Of a stretch of DNA of 28,514 bases, positions 5,945 to 15,087 are shown in pieces. The stretch is from GWA1-39-11 sp964640435 (GTDB lineage Bacteria > Patescibacteriota > Microgenomatia > Levybacterales > GWA1-39-11), in the NCBI GenBank assembly GCA_964640435.1, contig CAZXFJ010000008.1, positions 1-28,514 on the forward strand, read 5' to 3'. How positions within the stretch are numbered: the stretch's first letter is position 1; every line of letters begins with the position of its first letter. Under the pieces are notes generated by a model, which saw nothing but the letters and a program-made list of their open reading frames with translations, ran no database searches and had not been told where the DNA came from. Made by a program: the position numbers and the translations under genes.

Positions 5945-8197
5945 GTGGAAGATAAAATTACGACACCTCCTACAACAGATCCTGTTGCACCCGAAGAGCC
6001 AGTAGTTATTGAGCAGAAAAGTAATGGAAGACTATCTGTAATTGACCCTCGAACCAACATGAAAGGTTTTCTGCTTTTTATTTTGGCGGCAATCATTGTA
6101 CTTAGTGGAGCAACCTTTTTTGCAAGTGGAGGTGGAAGCCAAAACCAAAAAGATAATGCACCTGTTGCTTCTGAAAAATTTAATTCAGTAGCTCCTTATG
6201 CTGTTGCTTATGGATATTGGACAGGGAAAGATAAATCAAACATTGATACTTTAAATCTTACAAATGGAAATATTGCCCAAATGGCGCAACTGCCATTTAA
6301 TATTAAAAAAGTAACAGTTACTTCACCAACAGCCTTAATTTTCATTAACAATACAGACGAGCGCGATCATGGAACAGAGATCGCATCGTACGATACGGTA
6401 GCAAAAAAAATTACGACTCTGGTATCTGCTTCAGATGGATTTAAAATTGATGACTACGTAGTTTCGCCAAATAAGAAAAATATTGCTCTATGGGAAGTTT
6501 CAGTACCAGCAAATGGTGATCTATCAACTGGAGCATCAAGAGTATATACAGCAGGTCTTGATAATGGTAAGGTAAAAAACCAAATTTATGATGAATATCT
6601 TCCCTTTGCGGCATTTGCTCATTATCCAGTAGCAATTACAGATTCGGGTCAAGTTTTTATGGATACTTTTAGACCAAATGTAGGAGCTGGATGGGCAAAT
6701 GGAATGAGTACCGCAAGCTTTACAGGTTCACAAAAACAAAATATCCCGTCTATGACCTCAGGTACTTACAGTACTCAGCCCCAAGCTTCATCCGATGGAA
6801 AGTACTTAGCATTTGCTGGATACACTGGGTCACAAGGAGAAACAGCAAATGGATATAGAAACTCAATTATTTCTCCGAATACAGTTGAGACACTTGATCT
6901 CTCAACTCTTGAGCGTAAAACAATAGTTCCACAGGTTACTGGCAATATTTACCCCCAAGTTACATGGGATGTTCCGACAGGAGATATTATGTATTCTGTA
7001 ATCTCAAAAGATAATGAAAAATCTGGACAATATTTGTATGACCTTTCAACAGGTGCAAGCGTTTCCATAAATAAAGATGGTAGCGCACTTCAAAAGAAAG
7101 GATACTTTATCGTTTCAAGTCTTGGATTAAACAAGTTCCTTGCAGGTCAACAATCAAATACTTCATCAACATTTGGTAATTTAGGTCAAAAGTATGGTCA
7201 ATTAATAAGTGAGTTAGCAATTTATGACAGAACAAGTAATACCTTAACTCCTATGGCAACAAATACTTTATTTACACAATATATTTCGATTCTACCTTCT
7301 TCTTTCTTCAATCCTAATCTTCCGTTAATTGCAAAAGCAAGACTTGGGGAGAGTAATGCAAATAGCAAAAATCAACTTCAGCTTGAAACATTCGCTATAA
7401 AGCCTTCTCTGGCTCCAATTCGCGAAAGGTTACAATCTGAAGAGCCAACAAGCACACCGGTTCCAACTGATAAGCCTACAGTTACATCAGGACCCGCTCC
7501 AAAGCCACAATGCAACATGTATAACCTTGAGCAGTGCAATAAAATATTGGGTACAAATTTCGATGCTAACTATTTCAGTAGCTCATATCTTAGAACTCAG
7601 GCGATGAATGACTGCCTTGATAGTCAAGATGCACTGCATCCAGAAAGCGCAGGACTTTGTCTCGATTCACCATTGTACTTGTATGGTCCTGAGGGGCATG
7701 GTGTAAAGGTTAGCGTAAACACACAAATATCAAATTCAAATGCACCATATAGTAATGGATACAAAGGAAAATTAACTGGAGATGGAGGAATTAAAATAAA
7801 TAACACAACCTATGCAAGTATTGATTATGATTACCAATCAGCGGTAAGAAAATTATTGCCACCATCGTATGGAAAAACAGTCAAATCAAGCCTGGTTGGT
7901 CAAACAGTTTCTGAATACGGAAAGAAGTTAGGACTTAATACAAAAGAAATTAACGATATCGTAGCTGATGTTAAAGGTAAATTAAATACGGAATTTGTTT
8001 TTGTTTCATTCTACGATGAAAAAACTTCAAAGGCTATTTTACCTATAACATTTGAACCTACGCCTGATGTGTATAGAAATGTAGTTTTTTACTTACGACA
8101 AGTAGAGGAGCCGATCGTCGCAAATACTCCAAAATTTGAAAAATATCCTTCAAGAACAGGTTTTACTGCTGTTGAAGTCTCCTATATATTAGAATAA
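5945..8197 (+). CDS. membrane-anchored beta-propeller protein with C-terminal GFTAVEW-type domain
   Basis: Function unknown; probably a large surface protein. About 750 aa: an acidic, Pro-rich cytoplasmic head, a membrane span (about 40-60), then about 400 residues of short repeating strands with WD40/TolB-like blades (for example DGKYLAFAGYTG and VVSPNKKNIALWEV). A Pro/Thr linker (STPVPTDKPTVTSGPAPKP) and a Cys-containing segment (CNMYNLEQC, NDCLDSQD, AGLCLDS) follow. From about residue 575 comes a domain opening SPLYLYGPEG and closing SRTGFTAVEVSYILE, homologous by eye to the end of the protein at 820-1872. GTG 5945 is chosen over TTG 5909 because the latter lies inside the -35 box. No enzyme motif is seen. 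Confidence 0.8.
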   Translation: MEDKITTPPTTDPVAPEEPVVIEQKSNGRLSVIDPRTNMKGFLLFILAAIIVLSGATFFASGGGSQNQKDNAPVASEKFNSVAPYAVAYGYWTGKDKSNIDTLNLTNGNIAQMAQLPFNIKKVTVTSPTALIFINNTDERDHGTEIASYDTVAKKITTLVSASDGFKIDDYVVSPNKKNIALWEVSVPANGDLSTGASRVYTAGLDNGKVKNQIYDEYLPFAAFAHYPVAITDSGQVFMDTFRPNVGAGWANGMSTASFTGSQKQNIPSMTSGTYSTQPQASSDGKYLAFAGYTGSQGETANGYRNSIISPNTVETLDLSTLERKTIVPQVTGNIYPQVTWDVPTGDIMYSVISKDNEKSGQYLYDLSTGASVSINKDGSALQKKGYFIVSSLGLNKFLAGQQSNTSSTFGNLGQKYGQLISELAIYDRTSNTLTPMATNTLFTQYISILPSSFFNPNLPLIAKARLGESNANSKNQLQLETFAIKPSLAPIRERLQSEEPTSTPVPTDKPTVTSGPAPKPQCNMYNLEQCNKILGTNFDANYFSSSYLRTQAMNDCLDSQDALHPESAGLCLDSPLYLYGPEGHGVKVSVNTQISNSNAPYSNGYKGKLTGDGGIKINNTTYASIDYDYQSAVRKLLPPSYGKTVKSSLVGQTVSEYGKKLGLNTKEINDIVADVKGKLNTEFVFVSFYDEKTSKAILPITFEPTPDVYRNVVFYLRQVEEPIVANTPKFEKYPSRTGFTAVEVSYILE

Positions 8198-8205
8198 CTT
8201 TGCGC

Positions 8206-8234
8206 TTGACTATTGCCTACCAACTATTTACTAT
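8206..8234 (+). promoter_or_regulatory. recR promoter
   Basis: TTGACT (8206-8211), 17 bases, TACTAT (8229-8234), then 9 bases to the recR ATG: a good consensus promoter for a nearly leaderless mRNA. Confidence 0.65.
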
Positions 8235-8243
8235 TAACTATCC

Positions 8244-8846
8244 ATGAAACTTCCTCGTGCTGTTGAAAAAGTTGTAGAAAATTTTGAAAGACTTCCTGGC
8301 ATTGGTCCAAAGAGTGCGCAAAGACTTGCCTTTTATCTACTTCATGTGCCACAACAAGATTTAGAAAACTTTGCCAACAATTTAGAAAATCTTAAGAAAG
8401 AAACTATACTTTGCTCCACGTGTTTTAATATCGGTGAATCTGATCCTTGTTGGATTTGCTCAGATCCAGATCGTGACATGTCGACAATCTGTATCGTGGA
8501 GGATTCATTGGATCTGCTTGCAATAGAGCGCTCGGGTAAATATAAAGGGGTTTATCATGTTCTGCATGGAGTTATAGATCCATTAAACAGTATTGGTCCA
8601 GAGGATATATATATTCCTCAACTTTTAACTCGTCTTAGGAATAAAGAGGCAGAAATAAGTGAGATTATTATGGCTACAAATCCAACTATGGAGGGAGACG
8701 CAACAGCTCTATATATCTTACGCGAACTTGGTGAAAATGATATTAAGGTAACGAGGATTGGAAGGGGCTTGCCAATCGGGGCAGATTTGGAGTACGCTGA
8801 TGATATAACAATCGAACGAGCCCTCGAAGGAAGACGCGAGTACTAG
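8244..8846 (+). CDS. recR: recombination mediator RecR
   Basis: With RecO and sometimes RecF, loads RecA at gaps in single-stranded DNA. The 200 aa are the standard length. The helix-hairpin-helix LPGIGPKSAQRLAFYLL is at 17-33. The zinc finger uses C57, C60, C69 and C72 (CSTC and CWIC), and the Toprim domain runs from about residue 81 (ICIVEDSLDLLAIE ... MATNPTMEGDATALYI). The N-terminal KLPRAVEKVVENFERLPG is also typical. The gene has its own promoter 9 bases upstream and may continue into the glycosyltransferase gene 10 bases downstream. Confidence 0.97.
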   Translation: MKLPRAVEKVVENFERLPGIGPKSAQRLAFYLLHVPQQDLENFANNLENLKKETILCSTCFNIGESDPCWICSDPDRDMSTICIVEDSLDLLAIERSGKYKGVYHVLHGVIDPLNSIGPEDIYIPQLLTRLRNKEAEISEIIMATNPTMEGDATALYILRELGENDIKVTRIGRGLPIGADLEYADDITIERALEGRREY

Positions 8847-8856
8847 TTCGAATCAA

Positions 8857-10560
8857 GTGAAAATTAAAGAATTTATTCCAATCATTTTTATTCTGCTTGC
8901 TGCAGCATTTTTGCGTCTCTTATGGCTTGACCGAGTGCCGGGTGCTATTAATGGAGACGAATTACATTACCTTCTAACCATAAAATCTGTTGCACTTTCA
9001 GGGCATGATTTTGCCTCCTCTTGGAACATTCTGCCTATTATCTTTTTCCGTTATCCTCCGGGTCAAGTGCAGGCAGAGCTTCCATACTTTTTACTCTTTA
9101 TACCTGTAGGTTTTCTTAATGCATCTCTTGTTGCAAGTAGAATAGTGTATTCTCTAATTTCAGTAGGTACGGTATTTGTAATGTATCTGCTTGGAAGGAA
9201 AATATTTAATGAAAAAGTTGGGCTTATTGCCGCCGCTCTTTGTGCAATTAACCCTTGGCAAATATTTATGGGAAGAACCGCATATGAAGTTGTTCCAGCA
9301 TCTTTTTTCTACCTCTTGGCTATATATTTTCTAATAAAAGAGAGGGGAGGCAGAATATATTTTTCAATCCCTCTTTTTATTCTCGCATTCTATTCCTATA
9401 TAGGAACAAAGATAATACTTGTTCCAATTGTACTGGTAGTTTGTGCATATGCATACTTTTTAAACAAGAAAAAATATTTAAGAGAATATTTAATTGTGAC
9501 TGCTGTTGCGGTTTTATTGACTATTTTCTTTGCTGCGATGGCATATACAGGTGGAAATACTAGAACAGGTGAGTTATATAACCCATATTCTCAAAAGGTA
9601 ACAGAACAAGTAAATATTCTTCGTAAAGCCTCAATTGCTCACCCAGAGAATCTTTCTGAAAAGTTAATAAATAATAGATTCACAATTTATGCGAATGACA
9701 TTAACTCAAGAATGTTTGATGCTCTTTCATTTAAGTCAACATTTTCAGAAACTGATACATTTGTATCTCTCTATGGAACAGGTTTTTTCTTTTTCCTTGA
9801 TGCTATATTTTTAATTTTAGGAGCTTTGTATTTATTTGCCGACAAAAGACGCGAATTTTATTTAGTTGCCTGTCTTATATTTTTAGGAACTCTTCCACAT
9901 GTTTTATTTATCTCTGGAAGTTACTTTTCTCCTCACCTTGTATTGTTTTACTTATTTTTAATTTTGCCGATTGCTTATGGAATAGCGCACGTTATTTCAA
10001 AAGGAAGAATTGTTCTTATAGCGATAGGAGTTTTATATATCCTTTCATTTATTAGATTTGCAAATATATACTTTTTTGAATTTCCAAAGCAAGGTCATTT
10101 TGATTTTCCAGCAAGAGAGCTATCAAATTATATAGCTCTTTCCTCAAAAAAAGGACCAGTTGATGTTTTTGTAAAATCACCAAAAGATATTTTTAGTAAA
10201 TATATTTATTACAGCAACAGTCTAAATCAAAATAATTACCAACAAATAGAAAGTGCATTTAAATCCAACAAGTACAATGTGGCAAATATTAGATTTATAA
10301 ATTGTGGAGATATAGCAAAGGAATATAACAAAAATGCGACAACAATCTATCAGGGTGAAATATGTGATGGGTATGATAACGGTCAACGACCTCTAAAAAT
10401 TACCAGATTACTCGATGGAGGAGAGATATATAGAATTTTTGGTGATAAGATCTGTTTAAAATACAACCTAAATACATATCCGCAAAACATAAAGCTTGAA
10501 CATTTTTCCGTTGAGCATTTGTCCCCTCAAATATTCTGTGAGACTTTCATAACGCGCTAA
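8857..10560 (+). CDS. GT-C family glycosyltransferase (GT39/ArnT-like)
   Basis: Integral membrane transferase that moves a sugar from a polyprenyl-phosphate donor to a protein, lipid or polymer outside the membrane. The 567 aa include about ten to twelve hydrophobic spans. The first is followed by the catalytic loop with the family's acidic pair (NGDELHY, Asp34-Glu35). The C-terminal third (from about 420) is a soluble domain with few motifs. Start GTG 8857 lies 10 bases after the recR stop, and TACTAG overlaps the end of recR as a possible -10. The donor would depend on the same polyprenyl pool as uppS. The exact acceptor and sugar cannot be read from the sequence. Confidence 0.85.
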   Translation: MKIKEFIPIIFILLAAAFLRLLWLDRVPGAINGDELHYLLTIKSVALSGHDFASSWNILPIIFFRYPPGQVQAELPYFLLFIPVGFLNASLVASRIVYSLISVGTVFVMYLLGRKIFNEKVGLIAAALCAINPWQIFMGRTAYEVVPASFFYLLAIYFLIKERGGRIYFSIPLFILAFYSYIGTKIILVPIVLVVCAYAYFLNKKKYLREYLIVTAVAVLLTIFFAAMAYTGGNTRTGELYNPYSQKVTEQVNILRKASIAHPENLSEKLINNRFTIYANDINSRMFDALSFKSTFSETDTFVSLYGTGFFFFLDAIFLILGALYLFADKRREFYLVACLIFLGTLPHVLFISGSYFSPHLVLFYLFLILPIAYGIAHVISKGRIVLIAIGVLYILSFIRFANIYFFEFPKQGHFDFPARELSNYIALSSKKGPVDVFVKSPKDIFSKYIYYSNSLNQNNYQQIESAFKSNKYNVANIRFINCGDIAKEYNKNATTIYQGEICDGYDNGQRPLKITRLLDGGEIYRIFGDKICLKYNLNTYPQNIKLEHFSVEHLSPQIFCETFITR

Positions 10561-10589
10561 TTGACAACTTAATATTCATCTGATATTCT
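10561..10589 (+). promoter_or_regulatory. promoter of the SDR-methyltransferase pair
   Basis: A perfect TTGACA (10561-10566), 17 bases, TATTCT (10584-10589), then 8 bases to ATG 10598. The same TTGACA-17-TATTCT architecture drives the ArsR gene. It excludes the in-frame TTG at 10589 as the start. Confidence 0.75.
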
Positions 10590-10597
10590 TGCATCTT

Positions 10598-11461
10598 ATG
10601 ATAGAAGCTGGACGCCCTCAAGTTACTGGTTTAGTTGCCCCAAAAGAATTTGATAAAAAAATAGTACTCGTTACAGGGGTAAGCCGTCCAAATGGACTTG
10701 GACGCGCAATTGCAAAAAGATTCGCTGAAGAAGGAGCTGAAGCAGTAGTTTTTTCATCAACAGTAAGTTCTGAAGAGATGGGGAAAGATAGAGAAAGGGA
10801 ATTGGCAGAGTTAGGCACTAAAGCTACATGGATAGGGGCAGACCTATCACAAGAGTCACAGGCAAGGGGTTTAGTAGCTGCCGCTGTTGATTTATATGGA
10901 AGAGTGGATGTATTGGTTTCCAATGCTGGAGTAACAAGAAACAAACCATTTCCCATGATGAAAACCGAAATGTGGAATGAAGTGATAAATACTAATCTCA
11001 ATGCTGCATATTATCTCACTCATGAAGCATATAAAGCATTTCCTAAGCAGGACGGGGGAGCAATTGTGTTAGTTGGAAGTCCTACGGGTAAATATGGTTT
11101 ATCAGGTCAAGAAAATTATGCCGCAGCAAAGGCTGGTTTATCAGGTTTAAATAAAGCACTTGCACAAGACCTTGGTAGAAGAAATATTAGATCAAACATG
11201 GTTCTACCAGGTTTAATTGAAACAGACATGAGTGCTGATGTAGATGAGTGGAGTAGGCAAATGACAATTGATGCAACTCCACTTGGAAGACTCGCACGAG
11301 CTGAGGATGTAGCAGAGGTTGTATTATTTCTGGCAAGTCCTAGAGCTGCTATGTTAACAGGTCAAGAAATTGAAATTGATGGAGGACTAGCTGGTGGAGG
11401 AAACGCAATATTAGCATTGCGAAGAGAAAAGTACCAAAAACCAGAACCAGCGAAAAAATAA
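10598..11461 (+). CDS. short-chain dehydrogenase/reductase (FabG-like)
   Basis: NAD(P)H-dependent oxidoreductase of the classical SDR family. The 287 aa show the nucleotide-binding TGVSRPNGLGRAIA (26-39), the NAG motif in LVSNAGVTRN, the catalytic Ser161 (VGS), Tyr174 and Lys178 (YAAAK), and the VLPGLIETDM loop. The closest type by eye is FabG-like 3-oxoacyl-ACP reductase, though many SDRs with other substrates look the same. A 20-residue N-terminal extension precedes the first strand. The methyltransferase gene starts one base after its stop (TAA-T-ATG), so the two form a unit, suggesting joint modification of one metabolite. ATG 10598 is preferred over TTG 10589 on promoter grounds. Confidence 0.88.
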   Translation: MIEAGRPQVTGLVAPKEFDKKIVLVTGVSRPNGLGRAIAKRFAEEGAEAVVFSSTVSSEEMGKDRERELAELGTKATWIGADLSQESQARGLVAAAVDLYGRVDVLVSNAGVTRNKPFPMMKTEMWNEVINTNLNAAYYLTHEAYKAFPKQDGGAIVLVGSPTGKYGLSGQENYAAAKAGLSGLNKALAQDLGRRNIRSNMVLPGLIETDMSADVDEWSRQMTIDATPLGRLARAEDVAEVVLFLASPRAAMLTGQEIEIDGGLAGGGNAILALRREKYQKPEPAKK

Positions 11462-11462
11462 T

Positions 11463-12380
11463 ATGGCAACAGAAAGAAAAAACCCGGGAGAATCCCTTGC
11501 CTTTCTACCACCAGATCATATTCAGAACAAAGATTCAAATTTTATTGAGTTTTCTAAAATACCTGAATATATTGAAGAGAATAGACAATCATTAATCCCC
11601 ATTGTAGAACAGCTTCCAGATAATTTTATTTTTGTCGATATTGCATCAGGTACGGGACTTGTACCAACTCTTGTTGCAGAAGAAGCAAAAAAACTAGGCA
11701 AAACCGGAATAGTTATTGGTGTGGAGCCTGATGATTTTGCAATAAGATACGCAAGAGAAAATACTCCTTCTGATGATAAGGTGCAGGTTCATTTTGTCCA
11801 AGCAGCCGGAGAACATGTAGGAAATTTCCTAGATCCCCTTAAGGGAAAAGTTGATGCAGTAACAATTCATGATGCATTTCATGAGGTAAGAGGAAGTGAG
11901 AATAAAAGGGCCATTAATCAGGCAGCGTACGATCTGCTGAAAGAGGGTGGAGTATATAACCAGACAAGTGCGTTTACGACAGAGGGTATGGGAGAAGATG
12001 AAACAAAATACGGATTTTGGCTGGCAAGAACATTTAGAAGACTCGGAGGAAGAGGTAAAAGAGCTGTTGAGAAATTACAAACAGATGAGGCTACAAAAAT
12101 ATATAAGCCACAAGAGCTTGCAAAAATGATGGGTGACGCAGGTTTTAGTGTTGAAACTACCAAAAGAGTTGTAAGTCTAAGCCCAGAAGCACTTATGGCG
12201 ATTGCTGTCTATCCAAGATTCTCAGAGGGCGCAATAGAAAAATTTGAACCCAATGAAGGCGTAGAAATACCTGCCGTAGATAAAATGGGCAAAGAGCTTG
12301 CATTAACAGTAAGAGAAAATAATATTGGTCCTTTAGGTAGAGTTTGGTATACGTTTACGGGTAAAAAGGTTACTTCTTAG
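11463..12380 (+). CDS. class I SAM-dependent methyltransferase
   Basis: Methyl transfer from S-adenosylmethionine to an unknown substrate. The 305 aa have motif I VDIASGTGL (58-66), the acidic residue after strand 2 (VIGVEPDDFAIRYAREN), and the motif IV/post region VDAVTIHDAFHEV. Then comes LLKEGGVYNQTSAF, as in ubiE-like and small-molecule methyltransferases. The C-terminal 130 residues contain a helical segment (RTFRRLGGRGKRAVEKLQ) followed by PQELAKMMGDAGFSVE, the usual final strand-helix pair. It is translationally tied to the SDR gene upstream. Its stop TAG overlaps the TAA of the convergent acidic-protein gene by 4 bases. Confidence 0.85.
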   Translation: MATERKNPGESLAFLPPDHIQNKDSNFIEFSKIPEYIEENRQSLIPIVEQLPDNFIFVDIASGTGLVPTLVAEEAKKLGKTGIVIGVEPDDFAIRYARENTPSDDKVQVHFVQAAGEHVGNFLDPLKGKVDAVTIHDAFHEVRGSENKRAINQAAYDLLKEGGVYNQTSAFTTEGMGEDETKYGFWLARTFRRLGGRGKRAVEKLQTDEATKIYKPQELAKMMGDAGFSVETTKRVVSLSPEALMAIAVYPRFSEGAIEKFEPNEGVEIPAVDKMGKELALTVRENNIGPLGRVWYTFTGKKVTS

Positions 12381-12826
12381 TGGGTTCTCTGATATTCTTC
12401 AGCCTTATCAATATCATCAGCTATATTTAATTCCTTAGGATGTTCTGGGTCAGCATCAAGTCCAATTCCCATATCTTGAGCCGCTTGGGTTACATCATCA
12501 TCAGATTCTGGATCTGGAGCACTACCGCTTTCATCGTATTCCCCTAAAGATTCGGGAGAGTTTACTCCCGCACCATCAATATCAATTTGGCGATCCGTAT
12601 CAGAAAGGGGAGGAAGAACTTCTTCTGATCTTTCTCCAGCTGTTGCAGTATCTTCCGCAGAGTCATATGCTTCATTTGACATTTTTTGATCATCTGTTGC
12701 ATCATCTGTGGGACTTGAAGTACTTTGTGTAACTCCGGTAAGGCCTGTTGGATCGGCTAGGAAGTCATCACCATGATCTGTTGGATCATCAGGTAGATTT
12801 TGATTTTTCTTTTTATTATCGTCCAT
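12377..12826 (-). CDS. acidic, probably disordered hypothetical protein
   Basis: No function recognised. The 149 aa are rich in Asp, Glu, Ser and Thr with almost no hydrophobic stretches (for example DDPTDHGDDFLADPTG and DPESDDDVTQ). No signal peptide, membrane span or cysteine is present. It is likely an intrinsically disordered soluble protein. The coding call rests on the ATG 12826 with a perfect TATAAT 6 bases upstream, an uninterrupted frame, and its position 41 bases downstream of the MFS gene on the same strand. The stop overlaps the stop of the convergent methyltransferase gene by 4 bases. Confidence 0.7.
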   Translation of the reverse strand: MDDNKKKNQNLPDDPTDHGDDFLADPTGLTGVTQSTSSPTDDATDDQKMSNEAYDSAEDTATAGERSEEVLPPLSDTDRQIDIDGAGVNSPESLGEYDESGSAPDPESDDDVTQAAQDMGIGLDADPEHPKELNIADDIDKAEEYQRTH

Positions 12827-12832
12827 ACATTA

Positions 12833-12838
12833 ATTATA
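12833..12838 (-). promoter_or_regulatory. -10 element of the acidic-protein gene
   Basis: Perfect TATAAT on the minus strand ending 6 bases before ATG 12826, the exact spacing for a leaderless mRNA. No clear -35. Confidence 0.5.
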
Positions 12839-12867
12839 CAAAATTTTTTATAAAAAAAGAGTAAGAA

Positions 12868-14106
12868 TTATTCCTTTATATATTCAGGATTTTTGTACTG
12901 TCTTATAGCGGGTATTCCAATAGCAACAGCTGCGACAACTACAAGAACCCCAACACCACCAAAAACAACTGATAATGGTCCTCCAACTGCTGCTGCTAAA
13001 AGTCCTGCTTCAAATTCTCCAAGTTGAGGTCCACCCATAAAGAAAATCATATTAATTGAGGTCATTCGCCCTCGAATATAGTCTGGCGTTTCAAGCTGAC
13101 GAATAACATTTCTGATAATGGTAGATATTGAATCCCCCGCACCTACAAATGCGAGTGCGACTAAGGAGAGCCAGAATATTTTTGATAGTCCGAAAACAAT
13201 AGTTGCTATTCCATATATAACGACACCCATAAGTAAAACCCTTCCTTGATTTTTAATACTTTTGGAATTTGCCATAATAAGCCCTGAAATAACTGCTCCT
13301 ATTGATGGAGCAGCATATAGCAGTCCTAGACCTTCTGGTCCCACGTGTAAAACTGATGTTGCAAAAATTGGCAAAATAACAGTTGCTGATGCAAATATGG
13401 TTGAGAAGAAGTCTAAAATCATAGTAGACCAAATAAGAGTTTTTGATTTTACAAATTTAACTCCTTCAACTATTGCACCAACAGATACAGTTGATGTTGC
13501 GCCAATAGGTTCACCTGTGGTTTTAATAAGCATGAGGGCAATAATTACTCCTATAAAAGAAAGAGCATTTAATGCATAAACTGGTCCAACTCCGGTTGCC
13601 CCAATTAAAAAACCTCCAATTGCAGGACCTGCGATGATTGAAGTTTGAAACATAATAAAATTAAGACTCATCGCGTTTGCTAAATGCTTTCGATCAACCA
13701 AGTTTGGGATAAGGGCTTGTCTTGCTGGAGTATCAAAGGATATAGCAACAGCAAGAAGAGCAGTTACGATATACATTAACATTGGTGTAATTGTTCCATT
13801 GAATGTTGTTATTGCGAGAATTAAAGAGAGTACGGCCATTATGCTTTGGGTTATAAACATAATTCTTTTCCTATTATGCACATCAGCAAAGCTGCCACCT
13901 AGAAGTGAGAAGATTGCAATTGGAAAAAAACGAGCAAGACCAATTAAACCAAGTGCGAGTGCTGAATGAGTAAGAATATATATTTGCCAAGATAGAGCAA
14001 CAATTTGCATCTGAGTTCCAATATTTGAAACAAATTGTCCTATGAAAAAATATCTAAAATCTGAATAAGCAAAAGCAGGGTATCGACCTCTTAATTTATC
14101 GCGCAT
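12868..14106 (-). CDS. MFS transporter (MFS_3/EntS-like exporter)
   Basis: Twelve-span proton-driven transporter, probably an exporter. The 412 aa start MRDKLRGRYPAFAYSDFRYFF, typical of the MFS_3 group of enterobactin-exporter-like proteins. Motif A appears after the second span as GGSFADVHNRKRIM. A second half begins near residue 210 after a charged loop. ARQALIPNLVDRKHLANAMSL is a strongly conserved stretch of this group. The substrate is unknown. The start ATG 14106 has TACAAT (14117-14122) 10 bases upstream on the minus strand, sharing a 63-base divergent promoter region with the next gene. Confidence 0.9.
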   Translation of the reverse strand: MRDKLRGRYPAFAYSDFRYFFIGQFVSNIGTQMQIVALSWQIYILTHSALALGLIGLARFFPIAIFSLLGGSFADVHNRKRIMFITQSIMAVLSLILAITTFNGTITPMLMYIVTALLAVAISFDTPARQALIPNLVDRKHLANAMSLNFIMFQTSIIAGPAIGGFLIGATGVGPVYALNALSFIGVIIALMLIKTTGEPIGATSTVSVGAIVEGVKFVKSKTLIWSTMILDFFSTIFASATVILPIFATSVLHVGPEGLGLLYAAPSIGAVISGLIMANSKSIKNQGRVLLMGVVIYGIATIVFGLSKIFWLSLVALAFVGAGDSISTIIRNVIRQLETPDYIRGRMTSINMIFFMGGPQLGEFEAGLLAAAVGGPLSVVFGGVGVLVVVAAVAIGIPAIRQYKNPEYIKE

Positions 14107-14130
14107 AGAAAAGTAAATTGTAACAAAATA

Positions 14131-14159
14131 TTTACTTTTTTTACACTAACCATTATAAT
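14131..14159 (+). promoter_or_regulatory. promoter of the 14170 gene
   Basis: TTTACT (14131-14136), 17 bases, perfect TATAAT (14154-14159), then 10 bases to GTG 14170. Its -35 lies upstream of the -10 (14117-14122, minus strand) of the divergent MFS gene, so the two polymerases probably exclude each other. Confidence 0.6.
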
Positions 14160-14169
14160 TCAGAATATT

Positions 14170-15087
14170 GTGGAAAAAGAACCTATAGCTAGTAATCAAG
14201 AGGGAAGAATGCGTGGCAAAATCGCTGAAGATTTTTTAGTACGTGTATTAACCGATAGTAGTATAACAACTCCTGAGGAGGCTGGAGACAGAATGGTTGA
14301 ATATTTTCCTGTGTGGAAGGATGGTTTTATAAGAGACATTTTAAATGGAAAAACTGAAAATTATTCCACGAAGGATATTCCAGCTCTTTTAAGAATTTCT
14401 ATGATGAGTGTGCTTGCGCATAGTAAGAAGGAATCTCATCGTTCATCAAAACTTCGTGAGGATTTAGTTCGGAAAGGAACGTATTCAGGAAGTGAAGAAT
14501 ATAAAGATGCCCAAGAGAGAGTTTTAGATTGGGACCTCGCATACAAAAGCTCCCTATATGCCGTTCGAAAAGAAGTAAGAATTAAAACTGAATCAAAAGT
14601 TATTGCAGATGATGTTTCCGAAGAAATAAATAAAGAATTTGCTGCTCGATTGGGATTAGATAATTCACGTGTTACAAGAAGACTTACTGAGAAATATGAC
14701 TACACCAGAAGAGAAGCATTAAGAGACAATAAAAAAAGAGAGTACATGAAAAAGTTTATTGAAAAGCATTTAATTGGGATTGGTGGACAGGCAAGATCTT
14801 TTTCCGATGAAAAAAGAATTGAAATACTCACAGATGAATTTGATCTTTTTGTTAATGGAGAAATTTCAAGATTGCATAAATCTGATTCCAAAGCCGCAGA
14901 ATGGAATATCGGTATTGTTGAAGAGTTAGATCTAGATTTAGGAGCGGATATGATTGATGAGCTAATAAATAACTACATTAGTCAAGCGGGTGAACACGTG
15001 GATAGTAGATATGTTAATGATTGGCGTGATATGCAAAAAATATTTTTAGAAGCAGGTCAAATCGAACGAGATAATTTACAACCCTAA
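14170..15087 (+). CDS. hypothetical soluble helical protein
   Basis: Not recognised. The 305 aa begin at a GTG; the sequence is highly charged and predicted mostly helical (for example KIRTESKVIADDVSEEIN-like stretches and RREALRDNKKREYMKKFIE). It has no signal peptide, membrane span or cysteines, and no enzyme motif I can name. The gene has its own good promoter, diverges from the MFS gene, and its last 12 bases overlap the end of the convergent sugar dehydrogenase gene. A cytoplasmic role is likely from the lack of export signals, but nothing more can be inferred. Confidence 0.75.
   Translation: MEKEPIASNQEGRMRGKIAEDFLVRVLTDSSITTPEEAGDRMVEYFPVWKDGFIRDILNGKTENYSTKDIPALLRISMMSVLAHSKKESHRSSKLREDLVRKGTYSGSEEYKDAQERVLDWDLAYKSSLYAVRKEVRIKTESKVIADDVSEEINKEFAARLGLDNSRVTRRLTEKYDYTRREALRDNKKREYMKKFIEKHLIGIGGQARSFSDEKRIEILTDEFDLFVNGEISRLHKSDSKAAEWNIGIVEELDLDLGADMIDELINNYISQAGEHVDSRYVNDWRDMQKIFLEAGQIERDNLQP

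Noticed and set aside
10589..10597. TTG start of the SDR gene
   Set aside because: It overlaps the last base of the -10 TATTCT; ATG 10598 has the usual 8-base gap.
11947..12129. plus-strand and minus-strand frames inside the methyltransferase gene
   Set aside because: Shadows of a well-conserved coding frame, with no motif of their own.
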